64,000 nt of DNA from Cryobacterium sp. BB307 (GTDB lineage Bacteria; Actinomycetota; Actinomycetes; Actinomycetales; Microbacteriaceae): contig NZ_JAANZA010000002.1 of the NCBI RefSeq assembly GCF_012274275.1, positions 186,001 to 250,000 of the forward strand, written 5' to 3'. The notes below the pieces were generated by a model that did not search any database, had not been told where the DNA came from, and saw only the letters and a program-made list of their open reading frames with translations. Below are positions 27,290 through 35,320 of the stretch, in pieces. Positions within the stretch are counted from its first letter, which is position 1. The number at the start of each line of letters is the position of its first letter. The position numbers and the translations under genes are program-made.

Positions 27290-28660
27290 GTGGTCGACCC
27301 GACCGAGACAATAGTTGCCGCTGATCCTGACGTGATCGACGGTCTCGACTATTGGCGGACGCTTCCGATCGTGCAGCAGCCGTCCTGGCCCGACCCTGCC
27401 GCGCTCACCGCGGCATCCGCAGAGCTCGCGACCCTGCCGCCGCTGATCTTCGCCGGTGAGGCGGACATCCTGCGCTCCCGTCTCGCGGCCGCGGCGAAGG
27501 GGGAGGCATTCCTGCTCCAGGGCGGCGACTGCGCCGAGACCTTCGCGGGTGCCACAGCCGACCAGATCCGCAACCGGGTAAAGACCATCCTGCAGATGGC
27601 CGTCGTGCTCACTTACGGCGCTTCGATGCCGGTCGTGAAGATGGGGCGGATGGCGGGACAGTTCGCCAAGCCGCGCTCCAGCGACACCGAGACTCGCGGT
27701 GACGTCACCCTGCCCGCCTACCGCGGTGACGCCGTCAACGGCTACGACTTCACACCCGAGTCGCGGATGGCCGACCCGTCACGGCTGCTGCAGGGCTACC
27801 ACATGGCGGCGAGCACGCTGAACCTGATCCGGGCATTCACGCAGGGTGGCTTCGCGGACCTGCGCCAGGTGCACAGCTGGAACCAGGGCTTCGCCCGCAA
27901 CCCCGCCAACGTGCGCTACGAGAAGCTCGCTGGCGAGATCGACCGTGCGATCAAGTTCATGATCGCCTGCGGCGCCGACTTCGAGGCGCTCAAGCGCACC
28001 GAGTTCTACATCTCGCACGAGGGTCTGCTGATGGACTACGAGCGGCCGCTCACGCGCATCGACTCGCGCACCGGCACGCCGTACGACACGTCGGCTCACT
28101 TCATCTGGATCGGTGAGCGCACCCGCCAGCTCGAGGGCGCTCACGTGGACTTCCTGTCCAGGGTCCGCAACCCGATCGGCGTGAAGCTCGGCCCTACGAC
28201 CTCGCCGCAGGACGTGCTCGACCTGATCGAGAAGCTCGACCCTGAGCGCGAGCCGGGGCGGCTGACCTTCATCACCCGCATGGGAGCCGGCCGCATCCGG
28301 GATGCGCTGCCGCCACTGCTCGAAGCAGTGAAGGCGAGCGACGCCAACCCGCTGTGGGTGACCGACCCGATGCACGGCAACGGGCTGACGACACCGACCG
28401 GGTACAAGACGCGTCGCTTCGACGATGTCGTCGACGAGGTCAAGGGCTTCTTCGAGGCGCACCGCGCGATTGGCACCTTCCCGGGTGGCATCCACATCGA
28501 GCTCACCGGTGACGACGTCACCGAGTGCCTCGGTGGGTCGGAGCAGATCGATGAGGCGACCCTGGCGACGCGTTACGAGTCGCTGTGCGACCCGCGCCTG
28601 AACCACATGCAGTCGCTCGAGCTGGCCTTCCTGGTGGCCGAGGAGCTCGTCAAGCGCTGA
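27290..28660 (+). CDS. aroG: 3-deoxy-7-phosphoheptulonate synthase, class II
   Basis: First enzyme of the shikimate pathway, condensing phosphoenolpyruvate and erythrose 4-phosphate. The 456 residues match plant-like class II enzymes: YWRTLPIVQQP near the N-terminus, LQGGDCAETF with a metal-binding cysteine, HSWNQGF, SHEGLLMDYERPLTR, and the DPMHGNG motif. The GTG at 27290 is chosen because AAGGAG lies six bases before it; an upstream in-frame GTG at 27212 would add 26 residues with no ribosome binding site. Feedback sensitivity cannot be read here. Confidence 0.96.
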   Translation: MVDPTETIVAADPDVIDGLDYWRTLPIVQQPSWPDPAALTAASAELATLPPLIFAGEADILRSRLAAAAKGEAFLLQGGDCAETFAGATADQIRNRVKTILQMAVVLTYGASMPVVKMGRMAGQFAKPRSSDTETRGDVTLPAYRGDAVNGYDFTPESRMADPSRLLQGYHMAASTLNLIRAFTQGGFADLRQVHSWNQGFARNPANVRYEKLAGEIDRAIKFMIACGADFEALKRTEFYISHEGLLMDYERPLTRIDSRTGTPYDTSAHFIWIGERTRQLEGAHVDFLSRVRNPIGVKLGPTTSPQDVLDLIEKLDPEREPGRLTFITRMGAGRIRDALPPLLEAVKASDANPLWVTDPMHGNGLTTPTGYKTRRFDDVVDEVKGFFEAHRAIGTFPGGIHIELTGDDVTECLGGSEQIDEATLATRYESLCDPRLNHMQSLELAFLVAEELVKR

Positions 28661-28681
28661 CCGGCTCTGCCTGCCCACCCT

Positions 28682-28797
28682 GTTATGCAGGACATCCCCT
28701 GTTATGCAGGACATTCCCCGTTATGCAGGAGATTCACCCGGTTTGGCGACCCTAATCAGGGACCCGGGGCCAAGAGCCGACGGATGTCCTGCACAAC
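28682..28797. repeat. Three tandem 19-bp repeats plus inverted copy between aroG and kinase gene
   Basis: GTTATGCAGGACAT-type units begin at 28682, 28701 and 28720, a 19-nt period; the third copy has GAG in place of GAC. At 28784-28797 lies ATGTCCTGCACAAC, the reverse complement of the unit with one mismatch that still allows G-U pairing. The array can form alternative long stems at the 3' ends of the convergent aroG and kinase genes. It fills most of the 162-nt gap. There is no T tract, and it is far too short for a CRISPR array. Confidence 0.75.
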
Positions 28798-28822
28798 GCC
28801 GGTCACCCGTCGGAGGCCTGGG

Positions 28823-30769
28823 CTAGTCGACGCCCAACCTCACGGTCACGGTCGAGCCCTTGTCGAGACTCGTTCCGGCATCGGGATTGGTTGATCGCAC
28901 GATAGATCCCGGGAACGCAGAGAGGAACTCGCTCGCGCCGTTCTGGAATTCGATCCTGAAGCCAGCCTGATCCAGAAGCGGCTTCGCTTCCCCCCAGGTC
29001 TTGCCGACGATATCGGGAACCTGCCGCTGCTCGATGCCCTTGGAGAGCACCAGCTCGATCGTCGCGCCTTCGCGCACCGGACCTTCGGGTATCTCAGCAC
29101 GAATGACTGCGCCAGCCGGGATCTCGTCGTGGAAGTCCGCGAGCCCGGCCGCGGTCGACGCAATCAAACCGACACCTTCCAGCGTTTCGGACGCTTCATC
29201 GACACCCATCCCGGTAACCGACGGGATCGGGCCGAGCGACACAACAAGCGTGACCGGCTGCTGCTCGCCGTAGGTCTCGCCCGGGACGAGGTCGATCGCA
29301 CCGTCAGGGCCTTGACCGAGCGCGCCGATCACGATCCCGCGGTCGGCGTCATCGAAGCGGTAGTCGGTGGTGGCCTTGCTGAAGCTAGCGTCCGCGATGC
29401 GCTGCGTGGCCACCTCTTCGGTCTGACCGACCAACTCCGGGATGGGAAGCGGTTCCGGCCCCTGCGAAACCAGCAGGGTCACGGTCGCGCCGTGAGCGAC
29501 CGCCGCACCGATCTGCGGGTCGGTGCCCGCGACCAGCCCGGCGGGCACATCGACGCTGAACACCGGCTCGGGGGTTTCGGCGACCACAAGATCGAGACCC
29601 TCCAGTTCGCTTGTCGCGACTGCCGGTTCGAGCCCGGACACGTTGGGGATCATGACCTGCGAGCCTGGCCCGGCACCGAAGTACCACCCGGTGCCGCCGG
29701 CGATGGCGGCCAGCAGGAGCACCACCACGAATAGCCAGATTCCTCGCTGGTGTCGCCGCTCGCTCGCTCGCGCGAGCGCGAGGGTGCTGTTGACCGGTTG
29801 CGGGCTGGTGCGCGCACGGGCGCGGGTACCGAGCACCTGGGTTTCGCCGGTCGCGGCAAGTTCGGCGGCGGGAGGCAGCACCATCGTGTGCTGCATCGTC
29901 GTCGCCGCCGGTGTGCCGCCGCCCTCGCCGAGCAGCCGGCGCACCTCGAGCACCTGATCGAGCATGGCGCGGGCGTCGCGCGGACGCTGCTCGGGGTCGC
30001 GCGCGGTCGCCCACAGCACGAGTTCGTCGATCTCGACGGGGACGCGCGGATTCTTGGTGCTTGGCGTCGGCACGGTGTCGTTGGCGTGCTGCTGTGCGAT
30101 CTGGAACGGCTGGTCACCCTTGTATGGCTGCTCGCCGGCGAGCATCTCGTACAGCATGATGCCGACCGCGTAGATGTCGCTGCGCGCATCCGCTACCCCG
30201 CGGGTCACAAGTTCGGGGGAGAGGTAGGCGATGGTGCCCAGCAGTGCGTTGCCGGTCGCGGTCTGCGCGGTCACCGCGCGTGCGAGGCCGAAGTCGCTGA
30301 TCTTGATACGCCCGTCGTCGGCGAGCAGCACGTTCTCCGGTTTGAGGTCGCGGTGCACGATGCCGTTGCGGTGGGCGGCAGCCAGTCCGGCGAGCACGGC
30401 CTCGAGGATGTCGAGGGCCTGGTCGTTGGTGAGCACCGGATGCTCGCCGAGCAGTTCCCGCAGGGTGATGCCCGGCAGGTACTCCATGACCAGGTAGGCG
30501 GTCTCCTGGTCCTGTCCCTGGTCGTACACGTTGACGACGTTCGGATGCGCCAGCCGAGCGGCCGAACGGGCCTCCTGGATGAAGCGCGCCTTGTACTGCG
30601 AATCGTCGGCGAGGTGGCCATGCATGACCTTGAGGGCCACCCGACGCTCGAGTCGGAGGTCGGTCGCGAGGTAGACGGTGGCCATGCCCCCGCGGGCGAC
30701 GCGTGAGCGCACCTGGTAGCGGCCGTCGATCAGACGGCCGATCATGGGATCGGTCGTGCTTGTGCTCAC
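28823..30769 (-). CDS. PASTA-domain Ser/Thr protein kinase (PknL/PknB-like)
   Basis: Membrane receptor kinase of 648 residues. The kinase domain (about 14-275) has catalytic Lys47, HRDLKPEN with Asp141, DFG at 159-161 and a threonine-rich activation loop near 166-176. A juxtamembrane linker follows, then one membrane helix (about 343-366) and four extracellular PASTA domains (about 370-440, 441-515, 516-580, 581-648) that bind muropeptides or lipid II. The nearby Rv2175c-like gene and upstream aroG match mycobacterial pknL. GarA/OdhI at 10888 is another plausible substrate. The GTG start lies 6 nt after TAGACT, implying a leaderless mRNA. Intact. Confidence 0.94.
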   Translation of the reverse strand: MSTSTTDPMIGRLIDGRYQVRSRVARGGMATVYLATDLRLERRVALKVMHGHLADDSQYKARFIQEARSAARLAHPNVVNVYDQGQDQETAYLVMEYLPGITLRELLGEHPVLTNDQALDILEAVLAGLAAAHRNGIVHRDLKPENVLLADDGRIKISDFGLARAVTAQTATGNALLGTIAYLSPELVTRGVADARSDIYAVGIMLYEMLAGEQPYKGDQPFQIAQQHANDTVPTPSTKNPRVPVEIDELVLWATARDPEQRPRDARAMLDQVLEVRRLLGEGGGTPAATTMQHTMVLPPAAELAATGETQVLGTRARARTSPQPVNSTLALARASERRHQRGIWLFVVVLLLAAIAGGTGWYFGAGPGSQVMIPNVSGLEPAVATSELEGLDLVVAETPEPVFSVDVPAGLVAGTDPQIGAAVAHGATVTLLVSQGPEPLPIPELVGQTEEVATQRIADASFSKATTDYRFDDADRGIVIGALGQGPDGAIDLVPGETYGEQQPVTLVVSLGPIPSVTGMGVDEASETLEGVGLIASTAAGLADFHDEIPAGAVIRAEIPEGPVREGATIELVLSKGIEQRQVPDIVGKTWGEAKPLLDQAGFRIEFQNGASEFLSAFPGSIVRSTNPDAGTSLDKGSTVTVRLGVD

Positions 30770-30775
30770 TGGACG

Positions 30776-30781
30776 AGTCTA
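30776..30781 (-). promoter_or_regulatory. -10 box for a leaderless kinase mRNA
   Basis: On the minus strand TAGACT ends 6 nt before the GTG at 30769. No ribosome binding site is present, so transcription probably starts on the GTG. Confidence 0.5.
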
Positions 30782-30842
30782 AAGCGAGTGCCCTGTGCCA
30801 TTGGCCCAAAACACCGTGCTCGTGAGACGAGAACCGCGCCGG

Positions 30843-32189
30843 TCAGCTGAGTTGGGCGAGCCACGCGCGCGCAGACGCCTCCCACTTGGCGTACGCATCC
30901 GGGTATGCCGAGCGCTGAACCGCCTGCGCGGCTTGCGTCACGGTCATCGACTCCCATCCGGATATGTCGAGGAGGCCGCGAGTCTTGCCCTTGTTCGGGT
31001 TGCTCGGGCCGCCGAAGAACAGGCGCGCGGAGTGGGCAGGGTCCATGATCGCATCGACCGTGCCCCAGCCGGCGCTCGGGCGCTGCTGGAACAGGCCGAC
31101 CGAGTCGAGGTCGCCCCAGCGGATGTTGCGGAGGCTGGACTCCTGCATCGCGGCGGCGAGCGAGATCACCAGGCCGTACTCCGGCACGCCCAGCGAGCGA
31201 CCGACCTCGAGGATGACGCGTGCGTTCTGCGCCATCTCGGCGGTGAGCGGCGTAACGCTCGAACCGGCGCCGGCCGGCGCGACACCGGGGATGATCAGCG
31301 TGCGGCCCGCGTAGATGATGCTCGAGAGGTTGAGGCCGTTGGCGTTCAGGATCGCCTGGATGGTGACGCCGAACCGGCTCGCGATGCTCGTCACGGTGTC
31401 CCCGGACTTGATCACGTAGCTGGTCTGCACCGGTGCTGGTGCCGGGGTGATCGGAGCCGGCTCGGGTGCGGGAGCGGGAGCCGGAGCAGGTTCTGGGGAA
31501 GGTGCGGGCGCGGGCGTTTGGGCCGGGGTCACCGGAGCGGCGGCGGGTGCTGCACCCGGGATGGCCAGCGTTTGGCCCGGGTAGATGATGCTCGACCAGC
31601 CGAGGCCGTTGGCGGACAGCACCGACTGGGTGCTGACGCCGAAGCGCGCTGCGATCGAGCTGATGGTGTCGCCCTTGACGATCGTGTAGCGACCGCTGGA
31701 CGGTGCGGGATTGGCCGGCGCGGGCGCCGGCGCTGGTGCTGCTGTCGTCCCGTTGCTGAGCTTGAGGACCTGGCCGGGGAAGATCAGCGACTTCCAGCCC
31801 AGGCCATTGAGGGCGAGAACGGATGCCGTCGACAGCCCGAACTTGCCGGCGATGCCGCTGACGGTGTCACCGCCCTGCACGCGATAGGTCGACGGCACGG
31901 AGGCGGCCTCGACGGTGCCGGCATTCACCAGCGCATCCGGTGCGGCCTTGGCGAGCGCCTGACGAACGGCCTCGCGCAGGTCGGTGGCCGGGTGCTTCGG
32001 CTTCTCGGCCTTGGCGCCGGGAAGCGGAGCGATCGGCCCGGTGAAGGCCATGCCGACCGTCATCGACCCGGCAACGAGCATCGGGAGTGTGTTCAGGACG
32101 CCCTTGGCGACTCTGCTGGGCTTCTTTGGAGCCAGGTGCTTTCCCCCGCGGCGTGCATCGTCTGTAGCTGCGCCTGCTGACATGTTCAT
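30843..32189 (-). CDS. LysM-repeat cell-wall protein with lysozyme-like C-terminal domain
   Basis: 448 residues. A basic N-terminus and a hydrophobic segment (about 30-58) suggest a signal peptide or anchor. Three LysM peptidoglycan-binding repeats lie at about 101-143, 167-211 and 257-301, separated by Ala-Pro-rich linkers. The C-terminal domain (315-448) contains AMQESSLRNIRWGD with a possible catalytic Glu350, then SVGLFQQRPSAGWGT. This resembles transglycosylase- or Rpf-like lysozyme folds and suggests a muralytic enzyme. It is divergent from the Rv2175c-like gene and shares a 198-nt control region with it. Either of two nearby ATGs (32189, 32183) could be the start; the second has better spacing to GGGG. 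Hydrolytic activity is inferred. Confidence 0.85.
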   Translation of the reverse strand: MNMSAGAATDDARRGGKHLAPKKPSRVAKGVLNTLPMLVAGSMTVGMAFTGPIAPLPGAKAEKPKHPATDLREAVRQALAKAAPDALVNAGTVEAASVPSTYRVQGGDTVSGIAGKFGLSTASVLALNGLGWKSLIFPGQVLKLSNGTTAAPAPAPAPANPAPSSGRYTIVKGDTISSIAARFGVSTQSVLSANGLGWSSIIYPGQTLAIPGAAPAAAPVTPAQTPAPAPSPEPAPAPAPAPEPAPITPAPAPVQTSYVIKSGDTVTSIASRFGVTIQAILNANGLNLSSIIYAGRTLIIPGVAPAGAGSSVTPLTAEMAQNARVILEVGRSLGVPEYGLVISLAAAMQESSLRNIRWGDLDSVGLFQQRPSAGWGTVDAIMDPAHSARLFFGGPSNPNKGKTRGLLDISGWESMTVTQAAQAVQRSAYPDAYAKWEASARAWLAQLS

Positions 32190-32275
32190 CCCCGTCTTTC
32201 CCCGGATGGGCGAAGGTCCCTCTGTGACCCGCGGTCGCCCAGCACTGATCCATGACAGAATCAGCGATTCTCAAC

Positions 32276-32321
32276 TTGACACAGAAATATACAGGTGTCA
32301 ATCAATGTGACGGATGTTACT
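32276..32321. promoter_or_regulatory. Candidate control region between LysM and Rv2175c-like genes
   Basis: TTGACAC (32276-32282) and GTGTCAA (32295-32301) form a perfect 7-bp dyad with a 12-nt AT-rich spacer. Each arm also reads as a TTGACA -35 hexamer on its own strand, though no good -10 follows at 17 nt on either side. Just downstream, TGTGA-N6-TTACT (32306-32321) partly matches a CRP-type site. A regulator binding here could control both divergent genes. Confidence 0.35.
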
Positions 32322-32387
32322 AAAGTGAATTGGCGTGTCCCGTGTCGACTCAGCGATCGACCGGCTCGGCTCTGGCACTCTTTAACC

Positions 32388-32726
32388 GTGGAAGAAACCC
32401 CGAACGTCCGCTGGCTGACCGTGCCCGACCTGGTGGAGATGCTCGGTCTCGGCGTGAGCAAGATCCGCAGGCTGCTCGAGGACCGCGCGCTCCTCGCTCG
32501 GCGCATCGATGGCGTCTGGCATGTCCCTGACCTTTTCCTTCGTGACAACGCACCACTCCCTGAGCTGCGCGGGACCCTTATAGTGCTGCACGACAGCGGA
32601 TTCACCGACGAGGAGTCAATGGACTGGCTCCTCGGCCACGACGAGACCCTTGGCACCAGCCCGATCGAGGCCCTCCGCGCCGGCCGCAAGGCCGAGGTGC
32701 GCCGGGTCGCTCAGGCGCTCGCCTAG
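32388..32726 (+). CDS. Rv2175c-like DNA-binding protein
   Basis: 112-residue protein with an N-terminal helix-turn-helix (about 8-50: WLTVPDLVEMLGLGVSKIRRLLEDRALLA, broken here into its helices) and a C-terminal helical domain ending in GTSPIEALRAGRKAEVRR. The mycobacterial homologue Rv2175c binds DNA and is phosphorylated by the adjacent kinase PknL. Here the kinase gene lies just beyond the LysM gene, so the partnership is probably retained although the two genes are no longer adjacent. GTG start; no strong ribosome binding site is visible. The DNA target is unknown. Confidence 0.85.
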   Translation: MEETPNVRWLTVPDLVEMLGLGVSKIRRLLEDRALLARRIDGVWHVPDLFLRDNAPLPELRGTLIVLHDSGFTDEESMDWLLGHDETLGTSPIEALRAGRKAEVRRVAQALA

Positions 32727-32780
32727 GGTCTCGGCAAGCTCGACCACCAACCACCTTCTACCACGGGGTGTGGGTCTCAG

Positions 32781-34163
32781 CTAAGTGTCTTTGAGGGCGC
32801 GTTTGAGTGCTGCGGTGAGGCGGGGTTTGGCTTTGGTGGTGCGGATCCAGGTTCCGTCGGGGTTGATCCAGGGTGGGGGTTTGAACTCGGGGACTCCGTC
32901 GTTGATGCGGATCTCCCAGCCGGAAGTACCCAAGGTCCGGTGGTGGTACCAGCACAGCAGCACGCCGTTGTCCACTTCCGTCGGTCCGCCCTCTGCGTGC
33001 GGTGTGACGTGGTGGATCTCGCACCAGTCGCCGGGGGTGCCGCAGCCCGGGGCGGCGCAGTGGTAGCCGTCGCGGGCTCCGATCGCCTTGCGCTGCTGGG
33101 GAGTGAACCCGCGGGTCGGGCTGGTCAGTTGAATGACCGCGCCGGTGGCGTCCAGGGTGACGGTTTGGGTCTCGCCGGTGCAGGCCAGCTGCCGCATCGA
33201 CCGCAGTGAGATCGGCAGGTCGATGCCGTCGACCCAGCCGGCACCGGTGCCCTGGTTCAGGTCGTTCGCGGTGACGGTGACCAGCACCGTCGGGGCGGCC
33301 CCGTTCACCTTCGGGGTCTCCGGGTCACGGGCCGCGGCAGAAAGGATGCCGCCGAGCACGTCGTGGCGTTGCTGGTCCGGGGTGCGGTCATCCTCCATCA
33401 CCGGACCCTCCGCACCGGACGACTCGTCGCCGTCGCTGGGCAGGAAGGCGGGTGCGGTGCGTGGGGTGAGGTAGGCGTTGAACAGCCGCCGCAACTGAGC
33501 AGCCACCATGGGGGTCAGGTTCCCGGTGATCGGCACCAACCCGCCGACGGCCTTGCCGAGCCGGATGCCGCGCCGCGCCAGCGCTTCCTCCTCCGCCGGT
33601 TCCACCCCGTCGGGGTCGATGGTGATCCGCCACACCGTGGCCTGGATCTTCAACTCCTCGGCGGTGGTGGTCGGCTCGGTCGCCGACTCCACCAGCGCAC
33701 TCTCCGCCGCCCGCAGGTGGTCGGGGTTCACTCGGTCGATCGTCGGCGCCAACTCGTCGACGATGGCGGCGGCCATGTCCTGCGACAGCCGACCTTCGGA
33801 CAGCGCCGCGGCGAGCACCGGGAACTGCGCTGGGAACACCTCCCCGGTCAGGCCGAACCGGCTGCGGAGCTTCTCGCCCAGCCGGACGCGCCTGCGGATG
33901 GTGGCCACCGTGGCGCCGGTGGTGCGCTCCAACAGCTCGGTGCCGCTGCGACACCCCAGCTTGCCGGCCAGCCCATCACCGCCCAGCGTTCGCCGGGAGC
34001 GGTGCTCCACCTCCGCGGCGATCGCCAACCGGGACGCATCCACCAGCCGGCCGAAGTCCTCCTCCAGCGTGCGGGCGGCCACCACCAACGCGTCATCGCC
34101 CAGGTCGCGAATGCCGGCGACAGCGCCGGGAGCGAGAGGGTCGAAACGGGTCGTTGTGGTCAT
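32781..34163 (-). CDS. HNH endonuclease-like protein with DUF222 domain
   Basis: 460 residues in two parts: an N-terminal DUF222 domain (about 20-300) and a C-terminal HNH nuclease module (CAAPGC, WCEIHHVTPHAEGG, LCWYHH) whose two cysteine pairs and histidines are intact. The family is the 13E12-type repeat group, present in many variable copies per actinobacterial genome; function is unknown and mobility has been suspected. The ATG at 34163 starts the usual MTTTTRFDP-like N-terminus. It interrupts a block of genes otherwise ordered as in mycobacteria, consistent with later insertion. No terminal repeats or target duplication were found. The 144 nt upstream contain nothing recognisable. Confidence 0.88.
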   Translation of the reverse strand: MTTTTRFDPLAPGAVAGIRDLGDDALVVAARTLEEDFGRLVDASRLAIAAEVEHRSRRTLGGDGLAGKLGCRSGTELLERTTGATVATIRRRVRLGEKLRSRFGLTGEVFPAQFPVLAAALSEGRLSQDMAAAIVDELAPTIDRVNPDHLRAAESALVESATEPTTTAEELKIQATVWRITIDPDGVEPAEEEALARRGIRLGKAVGGLVPITGNLTPMVAAQLRRLFNAYLTPRTAPAFLPSDGDESSGAEGPVMEDDRTPDQQRHDVLGGILSAAARDPETPKVNGAAPTVLVTVTANDLNQGTGAGWVDGIDLPISLRSMRQLACTGETQTVTLDATGAVIQLTSPTRGFTPQQRKAIGARDGYHCAAPGCGTPGDWCEIHHVTPHAEGGPTEVDNGVLLCWYHHRTLGTSGWEIRINDGVPEFKPPPWINPDGTWIRTTKAKPRLTAALKRALKDT

Positions 34164-34307
34164 ATTTCGATGGTGACACCGCCACCCGACATTCGTAGCT
34201 ACATTCGAGCCAACCGCGGACAAGTCATCCCGCACGCCGCCTGTGGAGGAATTCCGCTGGCCCCGGGATCGCGCAGCGATCGGCTCGAAACCACCGAAGG
34301 AAACCGT

Positions 34308-35282
34308 CTAATTCCCGGCCGCAACCACCTCGACGACCGTTCCCCACGGGTCCGCCACGGTGAGTACGGCATCGGTGCGCTCGAACGTCACGCCCGCCTC
34401 GGTCAGCCTTGTGCCGATCGCGTCGAGTTCGGATGCCTCCGGCACGACCAACTCGAGCGAGCCCAGTCCCAGTGTGGCCGGGCGCACGCCAGCGCCGGCG
34501 CTGCCCCAGGTGTTCGCGGCCACGTGATGGTGGTAGCCGCCCGCGGCGAGGAAGATCGCGCCGTTGGCCCTGGCAGTGACCGCGAAGCCGAGGCTGTCGG
34601 CGTAGAACTCTTCAGCGCGCTCGAGGTCGCCGACCTTCAGGTGGACGTGTCCCATGGTCGCGTCGCCGGATGCTTCGTCGCCCAGGTGCTCTCCGATGAA
34701 CGCGTTGACATCGAGCGGCGCGCTGCCCATCTGCACCTGGCCGTCCTCCCAGACCCACTGGTCGCGAGGGGTGTCGACGTAGAGCTCGACGCCGTTGCCG
34801 TCGGGGTCGGCGAAGTAGAACGCGTGGCTGACGGCGTGGTCTGCCGACCCCTGGTAGAGCCCGGGATACTGCCCGGCCAGTCGCGCAAGCGACCCAGCGA
34901 GGGCAGGCGAATCCGGGAACAGGATCGCCGAGTGGTACAGGCCGGCATCACCGGGCCCGGCGGGGTCGGCGTCAGCGGGGACGAGGCGGATGATCTCCTC
35001 GCCGTCGACACCGAGCGATCGGATGCCATCCGTCTCGCCGAGCAGGCTCAGCCCGACGCCTGCTGGTCCGTAAAAGTCGGTCAGCGCCTCGATGTTGCTC
35101 GTCACCAGTTCCACCGCGCCCATGCGCGTGTCAGCGTCGATCAGGCTCGCCGGCGGCGTGGCGTTCGGTGCCGACGCCGACCGGTTCGCCGACAGGATCA
35201 CTGCGGTCGCGCCGACCGCGACCAGCAGGACGAGTGTCGAGATGCCGATGAGCCAGCGGGTGCGTCGAGGGGAAGCGTTCAC
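34308..35282 (-). CDS. Membrane-anchored double VOC-domain protein
   Basis: 324 residues. An N-terminal membrane helix (about 9-30, WLIGISTLVLLVAVGATAVIL) is followed by a short linker and two VOC domains (about 50-175 and 205-322) resembling ring-cleaving extradiol dioxygenases. Candidate metal ligands include the histidines in LYHSAILF and MGHVHLKVG and acidic residues in GVELYVD and TVVEVV. Catechol 2,3-dioxygenase relatives are usually cytosolic, so an extracytoplasmic anchored form is unusual. GTG start. It is flanked by the HNH and BCCT genes on the same strand, with no evident shared pathway. Substrate unknown. Confidence 0.8.
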   Translation of the reverse strand: MNASPRRTRWLIGISTLVLLVAVGATAVILSANRSASAPNATPPASLIDADTRMGAVELVTSNIEALTDFYGPAGVGLSLLGETDGIRSLGVDGEEIIRLVPADADPAGPGDAGLYHSAILFPDSPALAGSLARLAGQYPGLYQGSADHAVSHAFYFADPDGNGVELYVDTPRDQWVWEDGQVQMGSAPLDVNAFIGEHLGDEASGDATMGHVHLKVGDLERAEEFYADSLGFAVTARANGAIFLAAGGYHHHVAANTWGSAGAGVRPATLGLGSLELVVPEASELDAIGTRLTEAGVTFERTDAVLTVADPWGTVVEVVAAGN

Positions 35283-35320
35283 CAGGAGACCAACCCGGCG
35301 CAGCCGGAGCTTATTCCGCC

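Noticed and set aside
28682..28739. Tandem repeats as a CRISPR array
   Set aside because: Repeats of 19 nt directly abut one another without spacers, and no cas genes are nearby.
32276..32301. Back-to-back TTGACA promoters for the LysM and Rv2175c-like genes
   Set aside because: Both hexamers are good, but neither has a TANNNT at 17 nt. They are better explained as arms of a dyad.
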